From Chloracidobacterium sp. UBA6041 (lineage in GTDB: Bacteria > Acidobacteriota > Blastocatellia > Pyrinomonadales > Pyrinomonadaceae): a stretch of 20,428 nt of DNA. A program made the position numbers and the translations under genes. The stretch covers positions 9,377-29,804 of the forward strand of contig DIYZ01000043.1 of the NCBI GenBank assembly GCA_002427845.1, given 5' to 3'. The stretch's first letter is position 1, and every line of letters starts with the position of its first letter. Below, one piece after another: positions 1-8,687 of the stretch. The notes below the pieces were generated by a model that ran no database searches, was not told the DNA's origin, and was given only the letters and a program-made list of their open reading frames with translations.

Positions 1-86
1 ACCGCTCGCCGGATCGCCCGGTTGTTAACGACCTCCGGCTATCCGTATGATTGGGTTCTTGGAAACCCGAAACGGCGACTGACTAA

Positions 87-638
87 ATGCCCATTGAAAT
101 TGAAAAGAAATACCGCCTCTCCAAAGCGCAACGCGCCGAAGTACTCGAGCGCTTACCCGTGATTGGTGCAAAACGAAAAGGCGAAGAGTTTGAAGTGAAT
201 ACACTCTATATCGGAGAGACGCTTGATGTAGGGCGTTCCGTATTGCGTCTCCGACGCATCGGCGACCGCGGAGTGCTTACCTACAAAGAACGCTTCCCAA
301 CGCGCTCCGACGTAAAGCACCAACGCGAAGATGAAACAGGGGTTGACGATCCAGACGCGCTGGAATTGATCCTGGAGGCGTTGGGATTCACTCCGGCTTT
401 GGTTTATGAGAAGCGGCGCGAGACGTGGGCTCTAGGGGAAACCGAAATCGTTGTTGACGAACTTCCGTTTGGTCTGTTCATGGAAATCGAAGGGACCGAG
501 CAGAGTATTGCGGATGTCGAAAGCAAACTCGCTATCAAACGTTTGAAAACGGAGAATTTTACTTACCCGCAACTAGCGCGACAACACGGAACCAATTACG
601 GCGGCGTAATTGAGTCGCGCTTTCCTGAAGAGCGGTAA
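87..638 (+). CDS. CYTH domain protein (class IV adenylate cyclase / thiamine-triphosphatase-like)
   Basis: This 183-residue protein belongs to the CYTH / triphosphate tunnel metalloenzyme superfamily. The N-terminus carries the hallmark ExExK motif (E4, E6, K8 in MPIEIEKKYRL). It is followed by the expected alternating basic strands (SVLRLRR near residue 50, LTYKERF near 65) and acidic strands (EIVVDELPFGLFMEIEG near 120-135) that line the tunnel. Family members bind Mg2+ or Mn2+ and hydrolyse or cyclise triphosphate substrates such as ATP, ThTP or inorganic tripolyphosphate; the substrate cannot be told from sequence. The length is normal for a single-domain CYTH protein, with no CHAD domain. 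There is no clear Shine-Dalgarno sequence before the ATG. The stop codon TAA lies inside the left arm of a palindromic element. The downstream neighbour groEL is convergent. Confidence 0.9.
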   Translation: MPIEIEKKYRLSKAQRAEVLERLPVIGAKRKGEEFEVNTLYIGETLDVGRSVLRLRRIGDRGVLTYKERFPTRSDVKHQREDETGVDDPDALELILEALGFTPALVYEKRRETWALGETEIVVDELPFGLFMEIEGTEQSIADVESKLAIKRLKTENFTYPQLARQHGTNYGGVIESRFPEER

Positions 639-680
639 CGCAAACTGTTAGTTTGCGCGCAAGCTAGCAGCTTGCGTTAC
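635..680. repeat. Double-hairpin palindromic element (REP-like)
   Basis: Two perfect hairpins of 8 bp with 3-nt loops abut exactly: CGCAAACT-GTT-AGTTTGCG at 639-657 and CGCAAGCT-AGC-AGCTTGCG at 658-676. Both are enclosed by a further GTAA/TTAC pairing (635-638 with 677-680), so outer arms of 9 nt (635-643 and 672-680) are also complementary. The two hairpins are near-copies that differ in one stem pair by a compensatory change (A644-T652 against G663-C671). The element includes the stop codon of the CYTH gene. There is no T-tract, so it is more like a REP/BIME-type repeat than a classical terminator. Confidence 0.75.
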
Positions 681-686
681 ATCAAC

Positions 687-723
687 AAAAAAGCGGCCTC
701 GCCCACTGGGAGCGAAGCCGCTT
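687..723 (-). terminator. Intrinsic terminator of groESL
   Basis: Read on the minus strand, AAGCGGC (717-723) pairs with GCCGCTT (691-697) around a partly paired inner stem (GCGA 712-715 with TCGC 699-702). A run of T follows (the A-run at 687-692 on the plus strand). It lies 30 bases past the groEL stop and fits a rho-independent terminator for the groESL transcript. Confidence 0.8.
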
Positions 724-752
724 CTTGATACTGCCCGAAAAGTGAATCGGGA

Positions 753-2405
<1,653 letters not shown>

Positions 2406-2473
2406 TTCGATCTTCTCTCCTGCTGAAATGTTGAACGTGATTTAGGACAAAAAGCGGTTGAGTCTTTAGTTGA

Positions 2474-2806
2474 CTACTTGCCACTCTTCTTAGTGCCGCT
2501 GGCTGCGCCGGCGCGCTCGATAATTCCGAGGATTTCATCTTCGCGCATGATCAGCAGCTCTTCACCGTCAATCTTGATTTCAGAACCACTGTATTTGCCA
2601 AACAGAACCCGGTCACGCTTCTTGACATCAAGCGGCTGTCTGGTTCCATCTTCCTTGTATTTCCCCTGTCCAGCGGCAACTACTTCGCCTTCCTGGGGTT
2701 TTTCCTTGGCGGTGTCCGGGATGATTATGCCTCCGCGAACCTGCTCTCCCTCCTCGATCCGGCGCACAATAACGCGGTCATGGAGAGGTGTAATATTTGT
2801 CGACAT
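2474..2806 (-). CDS. groES: Co-chaperonin GroES (Hsp10, 10 kDa)
   Basis: This 110-residue co-chaperonin forms the heptameric lid of GroEL. The core LHDRVIVRR (near residues 8-16), the mobile-loop region GEQVRGGIIIPDTAKEKPQ (20-38), VLFGKYSG and the terminal EILGIIE strand are all present. It is about 13 residues longer than the usual 95-97 residues because of a C-terminal Gly/Ser/Lys tail after the last core strand. The start is supported by AAGGAG upstream of the ATG on the minus strand. It is the first gene of the groESL operon, directly behind the CIRCE element. Confidence 0.98.
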   Translation of the reverse strand: MSTNITPLHDRVIVRRIEEGEQVRGGIIIPDTAKEKPQEGEVVAAGQGKYKEDGTRQPLDVKKRDRVLFGKYSGSEIKIDGEELLIMREDEILGIIERAGAASGTKKSGK

Positions 2807-2882
2807 TCTTTGGAGTTCTCCTTTCAGTTTCCCTTGGTAAAATTACATATTTTTAGACTTGAGAATTTGACCACATCTGGGA

Positions 2883-2909
2883 TTAGCACTCTGCGTGGAT
2901 GAGTGCTAA
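2883..2909 (-). promoter_or_regulatory. CIRCE operator (HrcA binding site)
   Basis: TTAGCACTC (2883-2891), nine bases, then GAGTGCTAA (2901-2909) is an exact match to the CIRCE consensus. This operator is bound by the HrcA repressor, which controls groESL and dnaK operons in many bacteria. It lies between the -10 hexamer and the groES start, as expected for repression at the transcription start. The leader RNA would also carry the hairpin. Confidence 0.97.
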
Positions 2910-2937
2910 GCATAAGTCGCTGCAAGCTTATTGTCAA
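2909..2937 (-). promoter_or_regulatory. groESL vegetative (sigma-70-type) promoter
   Basis: On the minus strand a perfect -35 TTGACA (2937-2932) is followed by a 17-base spacer and the -10 TATGCT (2914-2909). The CIRCE operator begins at the last base of the -10. No sigma-32-like heat-shock promoter is needed to explain control here. Confidence 0.8.
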
Positions 2938-2998
2938 CTAAAGAGGGCGCTATGATTGATGATTTCGAAGCCAGGAAGTTTAGCGCTGTGGGGCAGCG

Positions 2999-3238
2999 TT
3001 AGCGGGTACCGCGGCCGGCTGCCCGCGCCAGGGGTCGTTTCTCTTTTTGATAATCGGCGACGCGCTTGGAGATGGTGTTTCGGTGGATCCCCAGCGCTTG
3101 CGCCGTTTTGGAAAGGTGTTGCTGGTTCCGGGAGAGCGCCTTTTTTATATAAAGCTTCTCGAATTCGCTTACCGCCTCGGCAAGCAGAATATGGCCGTCC
3201 AACATTTCGTCAATCAGGGCTTCAAGACGGGCGCGCAT
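2999..3238 (-). CDS. Small Fis-type helix-turn-helix DNA-binding protein
   Basis: This 79-residue protein ends in a Fis/NtrC-type helix-turn-helix (residues about 40-64: LSKTAQALGIHRNTISKRV), preceded by a helical segment (about 1-35) that resembles the Fis dimerisation region. It lacks AAA+ and receiver domains, so it is a stand-alone DNA-binding module, slightly shorter than E. coli Fis. The start is fixed by an in-frame stop two codons upstream of the ATG. The basic tail after the HTH (KEKRP, RAAGRGTR) may add DNA contacts. It lies 39 bases downstream of purC on the same strand and so is probably cotranscribed with it, upstream of the separate groESL promoter. Targets are unknown. Confidence 0.85.
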   Translation of the reverse strand: MRARLEALIDEMLDGHILLAEAVSEFEKLYIKKALSRNQQHLSKTAQALGIHRNTISKRVADYQKEKRPLARAAGRGTR

Positions 3239-3277
3239 TTCTTAGAATCCGGTTTGAAAAGCGACCGATGTCAAGCT

Positions 3278-4174
3278 TCAGAGTTCTTTCCCAGTTAGAA
3301 GGCGGTACGCTTCCAGGTATTTGGCCGTCGTGGCCGATGCGATTTCGGACGGGAGTGGCGGTGCAGGAGGCTGCTTGTCCCACTCCAGGGTCTCCAGGTA
3401 GTCCCGGACAAACTGCTTATCAAACGAAGGCTGTGATTGACCGGGGCGGTAACTTTCCGCCGGCCAAAACCTGGAGGAATCGGGTGTCAACACTTCATCT
3501 ACGAGGATTATGTCGCCGTTCTCATCACGTCCAAATTCGAACTTTGTGTCAGCGATGATAATTCCCCGGCGGCGAGCATAATCGCGCGCTTCGTTGTATA
3601 GACGAAGGGAAATTTCGCGTAGGTTGTTGGCTGTGTCAGCACCTAACAACCCGCGCACCTGGCCTTCACTAATGTTTTCGTCGTGGCCTTCTTCCGCCTT
3701 TGTCGAAGGAGTAAAGATGGGCTCTGACAGTTCAGCGGATTCAATCAGGTTTTCAGGAAGTTTACGGCCGCAGACTTTTCCTGTGCGCAAATAATCTCGC
3801 CAACCGGAGCCGACGAGATATCCCCTTACCACGCATTCCACGGGAAACACGTCAGCTTTTCGTACCAGCATTGATCGGCCCTTAAGGTTCTCGGCCCGCT
3901 GAACAGTTTCCGGCATTTGTTCCAAATCAGTTGTGACAAGATGGTTGGGAACAATGTCGGCGAGTTTTTTAAACCAGAATTTTGAAAGGGAAGTCAGCAC
4001 CTCGCCCTTACGGGGTATGGCTGTTGGCAAGATGCAATCGAAAGCCGAGATCCGATCAGTCGCGACAATCAAGAGATGTTCATTATCAACTGCGTAAACG
4101 TCGCGAACCTTTCCGCGTTTTAGCAATTGCAACTCGGAAACGGAGGTTTGTAAAAGAGCAGCGGCATTCATCAT
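3278..4174 (-). CDS. purC: Phosphoribosylaminoimidazole-succinocarboxamide synthase (SAICAR synthetase)
   Basis: This 298-residue purine biosynthesis enzyme joins CAIR and L-aspartate using ATP to make SAICAR. Family motifs are clear: KRGKVRDVYAVD near residue 20, ATDRISAFD, VECVVRGYLVGSGWRDY near 115, and EPIFTPSTKAEEGHDENIS near 150-170. Later come DTKFEFG and the LVDEVLTPDSSRFW active-site segment. The length fits the monofunctional bacterial enzyme of about 300 residues. The start is one of two adjacent ATG codons with no strong Shine-Dalgarno sequence. It is followed by the Fis-type gene. A TTGACA promoter lies about 60 bases upstream. No other pur genes are in the window. Confidence 0.97.
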   Translation of the reverse strand: MMNAAALLQTSVSELQLLKRGKVRDVYAVDNEHLLIVATDRISAFDCILPTAIPRKGEVLTSLSKFWFKKLADIVPNHLVTTDLEQMPETVQRAENLKGRSMLVRKADVFPVECVVRGYLVGSGWRDYLRTGKVCGRKLPENLIESAELSEPIFTPSTKAEEGHDENISEGQVRGLLGADTANNLREISLRLYNEARDYARRRGIIIADTKFEFGRDENGDIILVDEVLTPDSSRFWPAESYRPGQSQPSFDKQFVRDYLETLEWDKQPPAPPLPSEIASATTAKYLEAYRLLTGKEL

Positions 4175-4237
4175 CGACTTACGTCCGGCTTACGTTGCGA
4201 AAGCTTGAAGAAATTATTTTGAGAAGCGGCGAGCGAG

Positions 4238-4266
4238 ATTTTCCTCGCGAGCAGAAGCTTTGTCAA
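4238..4266 (-). promoter_or_regulatory. Candidate purC promoter
   Basis: On the minus strand TTGACA (4266-4261) is followed by a 17-base spacer and GAAAAT (4243-4238, 4 of 6 matches to the -10 consensus). The -10 sits in the loop of a 5-bp inverted repeat, GCGAG-N6-CTCGC (4233-4248), which could be an operator or chance. The predicted leader is about 57 bases. Confidence 0.5.
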
Positions 4267-4333
4267 GAAAGTCGCAGTTTTAATTTTGCGGCACAACTCA
4301 AACAGACAAAAAATGACACGCGCAATTTGCGTC

Positions 4334-4362
4334 TTGACGATCCGGTAAGCCCGAGCTTTCAT
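4334..4362 (+). promoter_or_regulatory. Candidate promoter of the M1 peptidase gene
   Basis: TTGACG (4334-4339) and TTTCAT (4357-4362) are separated by 17 bases, with 5 of 6 and 4 of 6 consensus matches. This would give a leader of about 125 bases to the ATG at 4494. Confidence 0.4.
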
Positions 4363-4493
4363 GCGAAATGGTTTCCGTGTAACAATGAACCCAACCCTGA
4401 ATCAAGAAGGCAATTGATGAAAACCCTGCGCTTTATTTTGCCGCCGCCATGCGCGCGAGCCAACCTATCATTTTCTTCGGGAGCGATCGTCAA

Positions 4494-7100
4494 ATGAACC
4501 CTGATCTTTTTCGCCGAAACCTTTCGGCACTCTGTTTAGTTGTAATAATAATTCTGGCACAAACTGCCTTCGCCCGACCGGCGCCGGATTTTGGCCAAAC
4601 GCCGCAGACTCCGACGGCTCGTCCGTTTCCGCCGACACAATACATACCCAATCATGACTTCGACACTATTCACGTCGCGCTGGATCTTCATTTTGATTGG
4701 GAACGCGAACAGCTTATTGGCGTGGAGACGATGGTCCTCAGGCCGTTGCTTAGAGACCTGCAAAACATTGAGCTTGATGCCGCAAATATGACCGTCTCAT
4801 CCGTTAAGTTAGCCGGCGCGGAAACACTCAAGTACGAGACGGATACGCAAAAAAACAAACTGCGGATTGCGTTGGGCCGGTCCTATCAGCCGACTGACGA
4901 GCTTACGGTAGTTATCGCGTATCACACGAACGGTGCAAATAAGATTCCGGGTTTGGTCGGAGCCGGACTCAGATTCATCAAGCCTTCGGCTGATGATCCC
5001 ACCAGGCCGAGACAAATTTGGTCGCAGGGGGAGAGCGAATACAATCACTATTGGTTTCCTGTTTACGATCATCCTAATGATTTCTTCACGTCTGAACTGA
5101 CCGCGACCGTGGAAAAACCCCTGACTGTAATTTCAAACGGAAAATTGCTCGAAACCAAAGACAACGGCAATGGCACGCGTACGTTCCATTGGAAAATAGA
5201 TCAACCACACGCCAGCTATCTGAGTTCAATTATCGTTGGCGAATACGTTCCAATTGTCTCTGAATATGCGGGCATTCCGGTAATCACGAACGTCTATCCA
5301 AATGAGGTTGGGGAAGGAAAGGTGACTGCCGCCCGTTTGCCGGAAATGGTCAAATTCTTTTCAGAGAAGACGGATCTGAAGTATCCCTACGCAAAGTATG
5401 CGCAAACAATTGTCCGTGATTTTGGCGGCGGTATGGAAAACATCAGCGCGACAACCCAGACGGACAACATGATTCATGATGCCCGCACAGAACTCGACCA
5501 GAATACTGACGGTCTGCAGTCACATGAACTAGCGCATCAATGGTTTGGAGACTATTTAACCTGCCGGTTCTGGTCTGACATTTGGCTGAATGAAAGCTTC
5601 GCTACATATTTCCAGGCGATGTGGGACGAACACAAGTTGGGCGCCGACGATTTTCTTTATTCGGACGTGAAAGCTAATCAGGATGCTTACCTCAATGCCT
5701 GGAAGCAAGGTAACCGGCATCCGATCGTGACGAAGAATTATGTCAGCCCCGATTCCGTCTTTGACACGTATGCATACCCGCGAGGTGGCGCGGTGCTGCA
5801 CATGTTGCGTAAGACACTTGGTGAAGACAATTGGTGGCGAGCGATAAACTATTATCTGCGCAAATACGCGAATCAGCCGGTTGAAACCGAACAATTTCGG
5901 GTTGCAATTGAAGAGTCGACTGGCCAGTCAATGGATTGGTTTTTCGATGAATGGCTTTACAGAATGGGGCATCCGGTTTTCCGCGTAACCCAGAATTACG
6001 ATCCTGCCACAAAAGCACTTAAACTGACCGTAGAACAACTGCAGACCATCGATCCTACTTCGCAGTTCCCGCAGGTAGCGTTTTTTCAGATGCCGGTGGA
6101 TATAGAAATCGGCACAGCGTCGGGAAGACGATTTGAGCACGTTCAAATTTTGCCAAAAAAAGAACAAAGCTTTAAGTTCGCCGTTGACTCAACGCCCTTG
6201 CTCGTAAACTTCGATTACCGGGGTACGCTTATTAAGGAAGTCCAGTTTGAGAAGACTACAGAGCAGTTAGCCTACCAACTTACTCGAGACGATGATGTAC
6301 TTGGCCGAGTCTGGGCTCTGGGCCAACTCGCGGCCCGCGTGAATGCTACGACGACCGCAGACGTAGAGAAGAAACAAATAACGTCGGAACTCGCCAACGC
6401 CGTAACCCGCGATAAGTTCTGGGGAGTGCGAGCTGATGCGGCCACCGCACTGGGAACCATAAAAGATTCTGTCGCTCGAAACGCATTGATTGCCGCGACG
6501 AAGGATCCAAATGCGCGCGTTCGGGTCCGAGCAATAACATCCCTGGCGAACTCGAAAGATTCTTCGTTGGCGGATCTTTATGAGCGGTTCCTAAATGATC
6601 CAAGTTATGCCGTAATCAAAGCGTCGACCTCCGCGCTCGGCCAGACTAAGAGTCCCGCAGCCTATGAATCTCTAATAAAGCTTCTTGAGGTTCCTTCATG
6701 GCGAGACAACATAAAAGCCTCAGCACTGGTTGGCCTGACGGCTTTGCAGGATAAGAGAGCGCTCGCCTTGGCTTTCAACTACGCCGAAAAAGGGAACCTG
6801 CCGCAAGTAAGGACCGCGGCAATCGGCCTGCTTGGCGCTGTCGGAGGTGGCGATGCCAAGGCGTTCGGTGTTATTTCAGAAATCGCGACCAGGGCGTTCG
6901 AGCGTGGCGATTTCACTTTGGGAATTCCTGCGGCAGAGGCGCTCGTTAGCTTGGGTGACCTGCGCGGCTTGTCCGTTCTGAGTGAGTTGGGTAAGAGTGC
7001 ACCAGCGGGGTCGCAGGTCCAAACCCGCTTGACTAAGCTCCAGGAACAAATGCGAAAGGTGGCAAGCGGAGGCGTCAATCCCAACACACCGCCGCCATAG
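4494..7100 (+). CDS. Secreted M1 family zinc aminopeptidase with C-terminal HEAT repeats
   Basis: This gluzincin metallopeptidase of the M1 (aminopeptidase N / LTA4 hydrolase) family has 868 residues from this start. It carries the zinc site HELAH at 344-348 with the third ligand in NESFATYF (E367), spaced HEXXH-X18-E as in the family. The GMEN exopeptidase motif (G313-N316) implies cleavage of N-terminal residues, and a YPRGGAVLHMLR segment follows near 440. Residues 1-28 form a signal peptide (positive FRR, hydrophobic core, cleavage after AFA). After the catalytic part, residues about 600-840 are helical repeats of HEAT type in place of the usual ERAP1-like domain. I chose the ATG at 4494 over the one at 4449 because it starts the signal peptide cleanly and has GGGAG about 10 bases upstream. 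Likely periplasmic or extracellular peptide digestion. Confidence 0.93.
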   Translation: MNPDLFRRNLSALCLVVIIILAQTAFARPAPDFGQTPQTPTARPFPPTQYIPNHDFDTIHVALDLHFDWEREQLIGVETMVLRPLLRDLQNIELDAANMTVSSVKLAGAETLKYETDTQKNKLRIALGRSYQPTDELTVVIAYHTNGANKIPGLVGAGLRFIKPSADDPTRPRQIWSQGESEYNHYWFPVYDHPNDFFTSELTATVEKPLTVISNGKLLETKDNGNGTRTFHWKIDQPHASYLSSIIVGEYVPIVSEYAGIPVITNVYPNEVGEGKVTAARLPEMVKFFSEKTDLKYPYAKYAQTIVRDFGGGMENISATTQTDNMIHDARTELDQNTDGLQSHELAHQWFGDYLTCRFWSDIWLNESFATYFQAMWDEHKLGADDFLYSDVKANQDAYLNAWKQGNRHPIVTKNYVSPDSVFDTYAYPRGGAVLHMLRKTLGEDNWWRAINYYLRKYANQPVETEQFRVAIEESTGQSMDWFFDEWLYRMGHPVFRVTQNYDPATKALKLTVEQLQTIDPTSQFPQVAFFQMPVDIEIGTASGRRFEHVQILPKKEQSFKFAVDSTPLLVNFDYRGTLIKEVQFEKTTEQLAYQLTRDDDVLGRVWALGQLAARVNATTTADVEKKQITSELANAVTRDKFWGVRADAATALGTIKDSVARNALIAATKDPNARVRVRAITSLANSKDSSLADLYERFLNDPSYAVIKASTSALGQTKSPAAYESLIKLLEVPSWRDNIKASALVGLTALQDKRALALAFNYAEKGNLPQVRTAAIGLLGAVGGGDAKAFGVISEIATRAFERGDFTLGIPAAEALVSLGDLRGLSVLSELGKSAPAGSQVQTRLTKLQEQMRKVASGGVNPNTPPP

Positions 7101-7282
7101 ATCGAATCCGGGGAAGCCGCCGAGGTAAGCGTCGGTAAGCGCCGAGTGGCGCCAAAGCTCTCTACCTGATCGGCGCGGTTTTCAGGTGGGACGGTCGGAT
7201 CGCGTTTCAGGAATCAGGCTTCGTCTGCTACATTTGCAAAACGTTCTGGGGGCTTTGCTGTTGAGTCTGCAAAACTTAGGGC

Positions 7283-7311
7283 TTGAGTTTAGAGGGCTTG
7301 TCCTGTAGTAT
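7283..7311 (+). promoter_or_regulatory. Candidate promoter of the response regulator gene
   Basis: TTGAGT (7283-7288) and TAGTAT (7306-7311) have a 17-base spacer and lie about 50 bases before the ATG at 7362. Two copies of TGCAAAAC (7235-7242 and 7268-7275), 33 bases apart, lie just upstream and could be an activator site. Confidence 0.45.
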
Positions 7312-7361
7312 TTCTCGCGAAACTCTGAACCCCTGCTTGTCAGTTCCAACGAGTCATTCTG

Positions 7362-8135
7362 ATGACAACTACAGCTACTGACAGACAGAAAACTTCCAAA
7401 GACAATGGTCACCCGACCGAGCCAGGCGAGCGCAAGATTTCCCTGCTTGTCGTCGAGGACGACGAAAACATTTCGAGCGCTATCAGCGAGTATTTCTCTC
7501 GCGCAGGTTATAACGTAAGAACCGTCGACGATGGCTTGATGGGTGTGAAGTCAGCACTGGATGATCCCCCAGACGCTGTCGTTCTGGACCTCATGCTGCC
7601 AAAAATGGACGGCTTGGCGGTTTGCAGAGAACTCAAGGAGAAGGCGAATTACCTGCCGATTCTGATGCTTACTGCAAAGGATGACGTAGTTGACAAAGTG
7701 CTTGGCCTGGAAATGGGCGCGGATGATTACATCACCAAGCCCTTCAGCCTGCGCGAACTAGAGGCCCGGATCAAGTCGGTGCTCCGTCGGAGTCGGATTC
7801 CGTCGAGTGCCGATGGCGCCAGGGATGAGGCTCCCATCATTCGTGGCCGACTGCGGATTGATCCAGCACGACGCGAAGTTACCATTGGAGAGCGCCAGGT
7901 GGATTTAACTCCCAAGGAGTTTGACCTTCTGCGGCTCTTCGCAGCGAACCCGGGTAGGGTGTTTCCTCGCAAATACCTGCTTGAAAAGATCTGGGACTAC
8001 TCTTACGAAGGCTACGACCGAACCATTGATTCACACATCAACCGGTTGCGCGCCAAGATCGAAGAGAACCCGGAAAACCCTCAAATGGTCTTGACCGTTT
8101 GGGGAATCGGATACAAGTTCAGCGACGAACAATAG
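7362..8135 (+). CDS. OmpR/PhoB-type response regulator (orphan)
   Basis: This 257-residue two-component response regulator has an N-terminal extension of about 24 polar residues. The receiver domain (about 26-142) shows the acidic pocket E32-D33-D34, phospho-acceptor D76 in VVLDLMLPKMDG, the switch threonine T104 in LMLTAKDD, and K126 in ITKPFSL. The winged-helix DNA-binding domain (about 155-255) has LTPKEFDLLRLFA, GRVFPRKYLLEKIWDY, the recognition region YDRTIDSHINRLRAKIE and the terminal wing VWGIGYKF. No histidine kinase is next to it in the window, so its partner must be encoded elsewhere. It is flanked by a peptidase gene upstream and a 552-base gap downstream. All catalytic residues are intact, so it should be phosphorylated normally and bind direct-repeat DNA sites. 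Confidence 0.96.
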   Translation: MTTTATDRQKTSKDNGHPTEPGERKISLLVVEDDENISSAISEYFSRAGYNVRTVDDGLMGVKSALDDPPDAVVLDLMLPKMDGLAVCRELKEKANYLPILMLTAKDDVVDKVLGLEMGADDYITKPFSLRELEARIKSVLRRSRIPSSADGARDEAPIIRGRLRIDPARREVTIGERQVDLTPKEFDLLRLFAANPGRVFPRKYLLEKIWDYSYEGYDRTIDSHINRLRAKIEENPENPQMVLTVWGIGYKFSDEQ

Positions 8136-8214
8136 CGTCTTTCCTTCTCGCCCTACCAAAGGCAGCCTCCGTTAGGACAATAAACCCAGAGAATTCCTGT
8201 TACGGTCGACGTGT

Positions 8215-8262
8215 GCCTGGCAGGGCTCGGGGAACCTTACCTCCGAGGAGTCCTTGCCAGGC
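8215..8262. other. Stem-loop downstream of the response regulator gene
   Basis: GCCTGGCA (8215-8222) pairs perfectly with TGCCAGGC (8255-8262). The pairing continues through GGG/CCT and CTC/GAG with one bulge toward a purine/pyrimidine-rich loop. It lies 80 bases past the stop codon and lacks a T-tract on either side, so it may be an RNA structure or a weak terminator. Confidence 0.4.
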
Positions 8263-8474
8263 CAAATTGATCGTGCCTGCTTAGTTTGAAGCGGAGTCTC
8301 GCCATTCATTCCTATCCACGGGTTGATCTGGCGATTTGCCATGTCCGGATGCCGACACCCATTTAGATATCCCGCGATCCGAATAGTGAACCCTCTGCGT
8401 CCTTACATCCTGACGTCTGGTGGCTGATTTCGGTCTGATTCGCAATAGTTCTGCTAGCAATTTGCAACCACTTA

Positions 8475-8502
8475 TTGTATCCTTCGGGCCGGTTTGTACA
8501 AT
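8475..8502 (+). promoter_or_regulatory. Candidate promoter of the 8688-13711 gene cluster
   Basis: TTGTAT (8475-8480) and TACAAT (8497-8502; 5 of 6 to the -10 consensus) have a 16-base spacer. The -35 is weak (3 of 6). It would give a leader of about 180 bases to the ATG at 8688, with room for the hairpin at 8523-8551. Confidence 0.4.
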
Positions 8503-8687
8503 ATATGGGCTCAGTTGGGCCGGCTGGTGGTCAACGGTAACAGCTACCAGCTCACCTGAGTTAGCCGTAGCGACATCTCGCAACGGACTTTTTAAAACCT
8601 TGGTTACGTCAGCGTCGCTCTGTTTTTCCTTCCCCGACCTGGGCGCGTTCTAGTCAGTGTTTCGATATTTGAAATTGGAGGGGCCAA

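Larger units (their letters stand above)
4175..4493. other. Divergent intergenic region between purC and the M1 peptidase gene
   Basis: These 319 bases separate two divergent genes. I see the purC promoter on the minus strand (4238-4266) and a candidate peptidase promoter on the plus strand (4334-4362). The open frames through it, including a minus-strand 63-codon frame and the 15-codon upstream extension of the peptidase, do not look like real protein. Nothing else is recognised. Confidence 0.5.
8136..8687. other. 552-base gap between the response regulator and the TPR gene
   Basis: No convincing protein is encoded here. Short open frames exist on both strands (for example minus 8281-8583 and plus 8420-8653) but their translations look random and lack ribosome sites. 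The gap holds a stem-loop (8215-8262), a candidate promoter (8475-8502) and a potential leader hairpin (8523-8528 with 8546-8551, extendable by wobble pairs). A non-coding RNA is possible but not recognised. Confidence 0.5.

Noticed and set aside
1..165. Open frame from the window edge overlapping the CYTH gene start (frame 1, stop near 163-165)
   Set aside because: It would overlap the well-supported CYTH gene by about 79 bases in another frame, and the 28 or so residues before the overlap match nothing I recognise. It may be the tail of an upstream gene but cannot be supported.
2956..3558. Plus-strand open frame of 200 codons across the Fis-type gene and purC end
   Set aside because: It lies antisense to two well-supported genes and its translation has no recognisable domain.
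4171..4362. Minus-strand 63-codon frame upstream of purC
   Set aside because: It overlaps the purC promoter and purC start, is compositionally odd, and has no ribosome site.
7139..7205. Terminator after the M1 peptidase gene
   Set aside because: Small hairpins exist (GCGCC-GAGT-GGCGC at 7139-7152 and an ACCTGA/TCAGGT pair further on), but neither is followed by a T-tract.
8281..8583. Minus-strand 100-codon open frame in the large gap
   Set aside because: No ribosome site and no recognisable motif; composition is like translated non-coding DNA.
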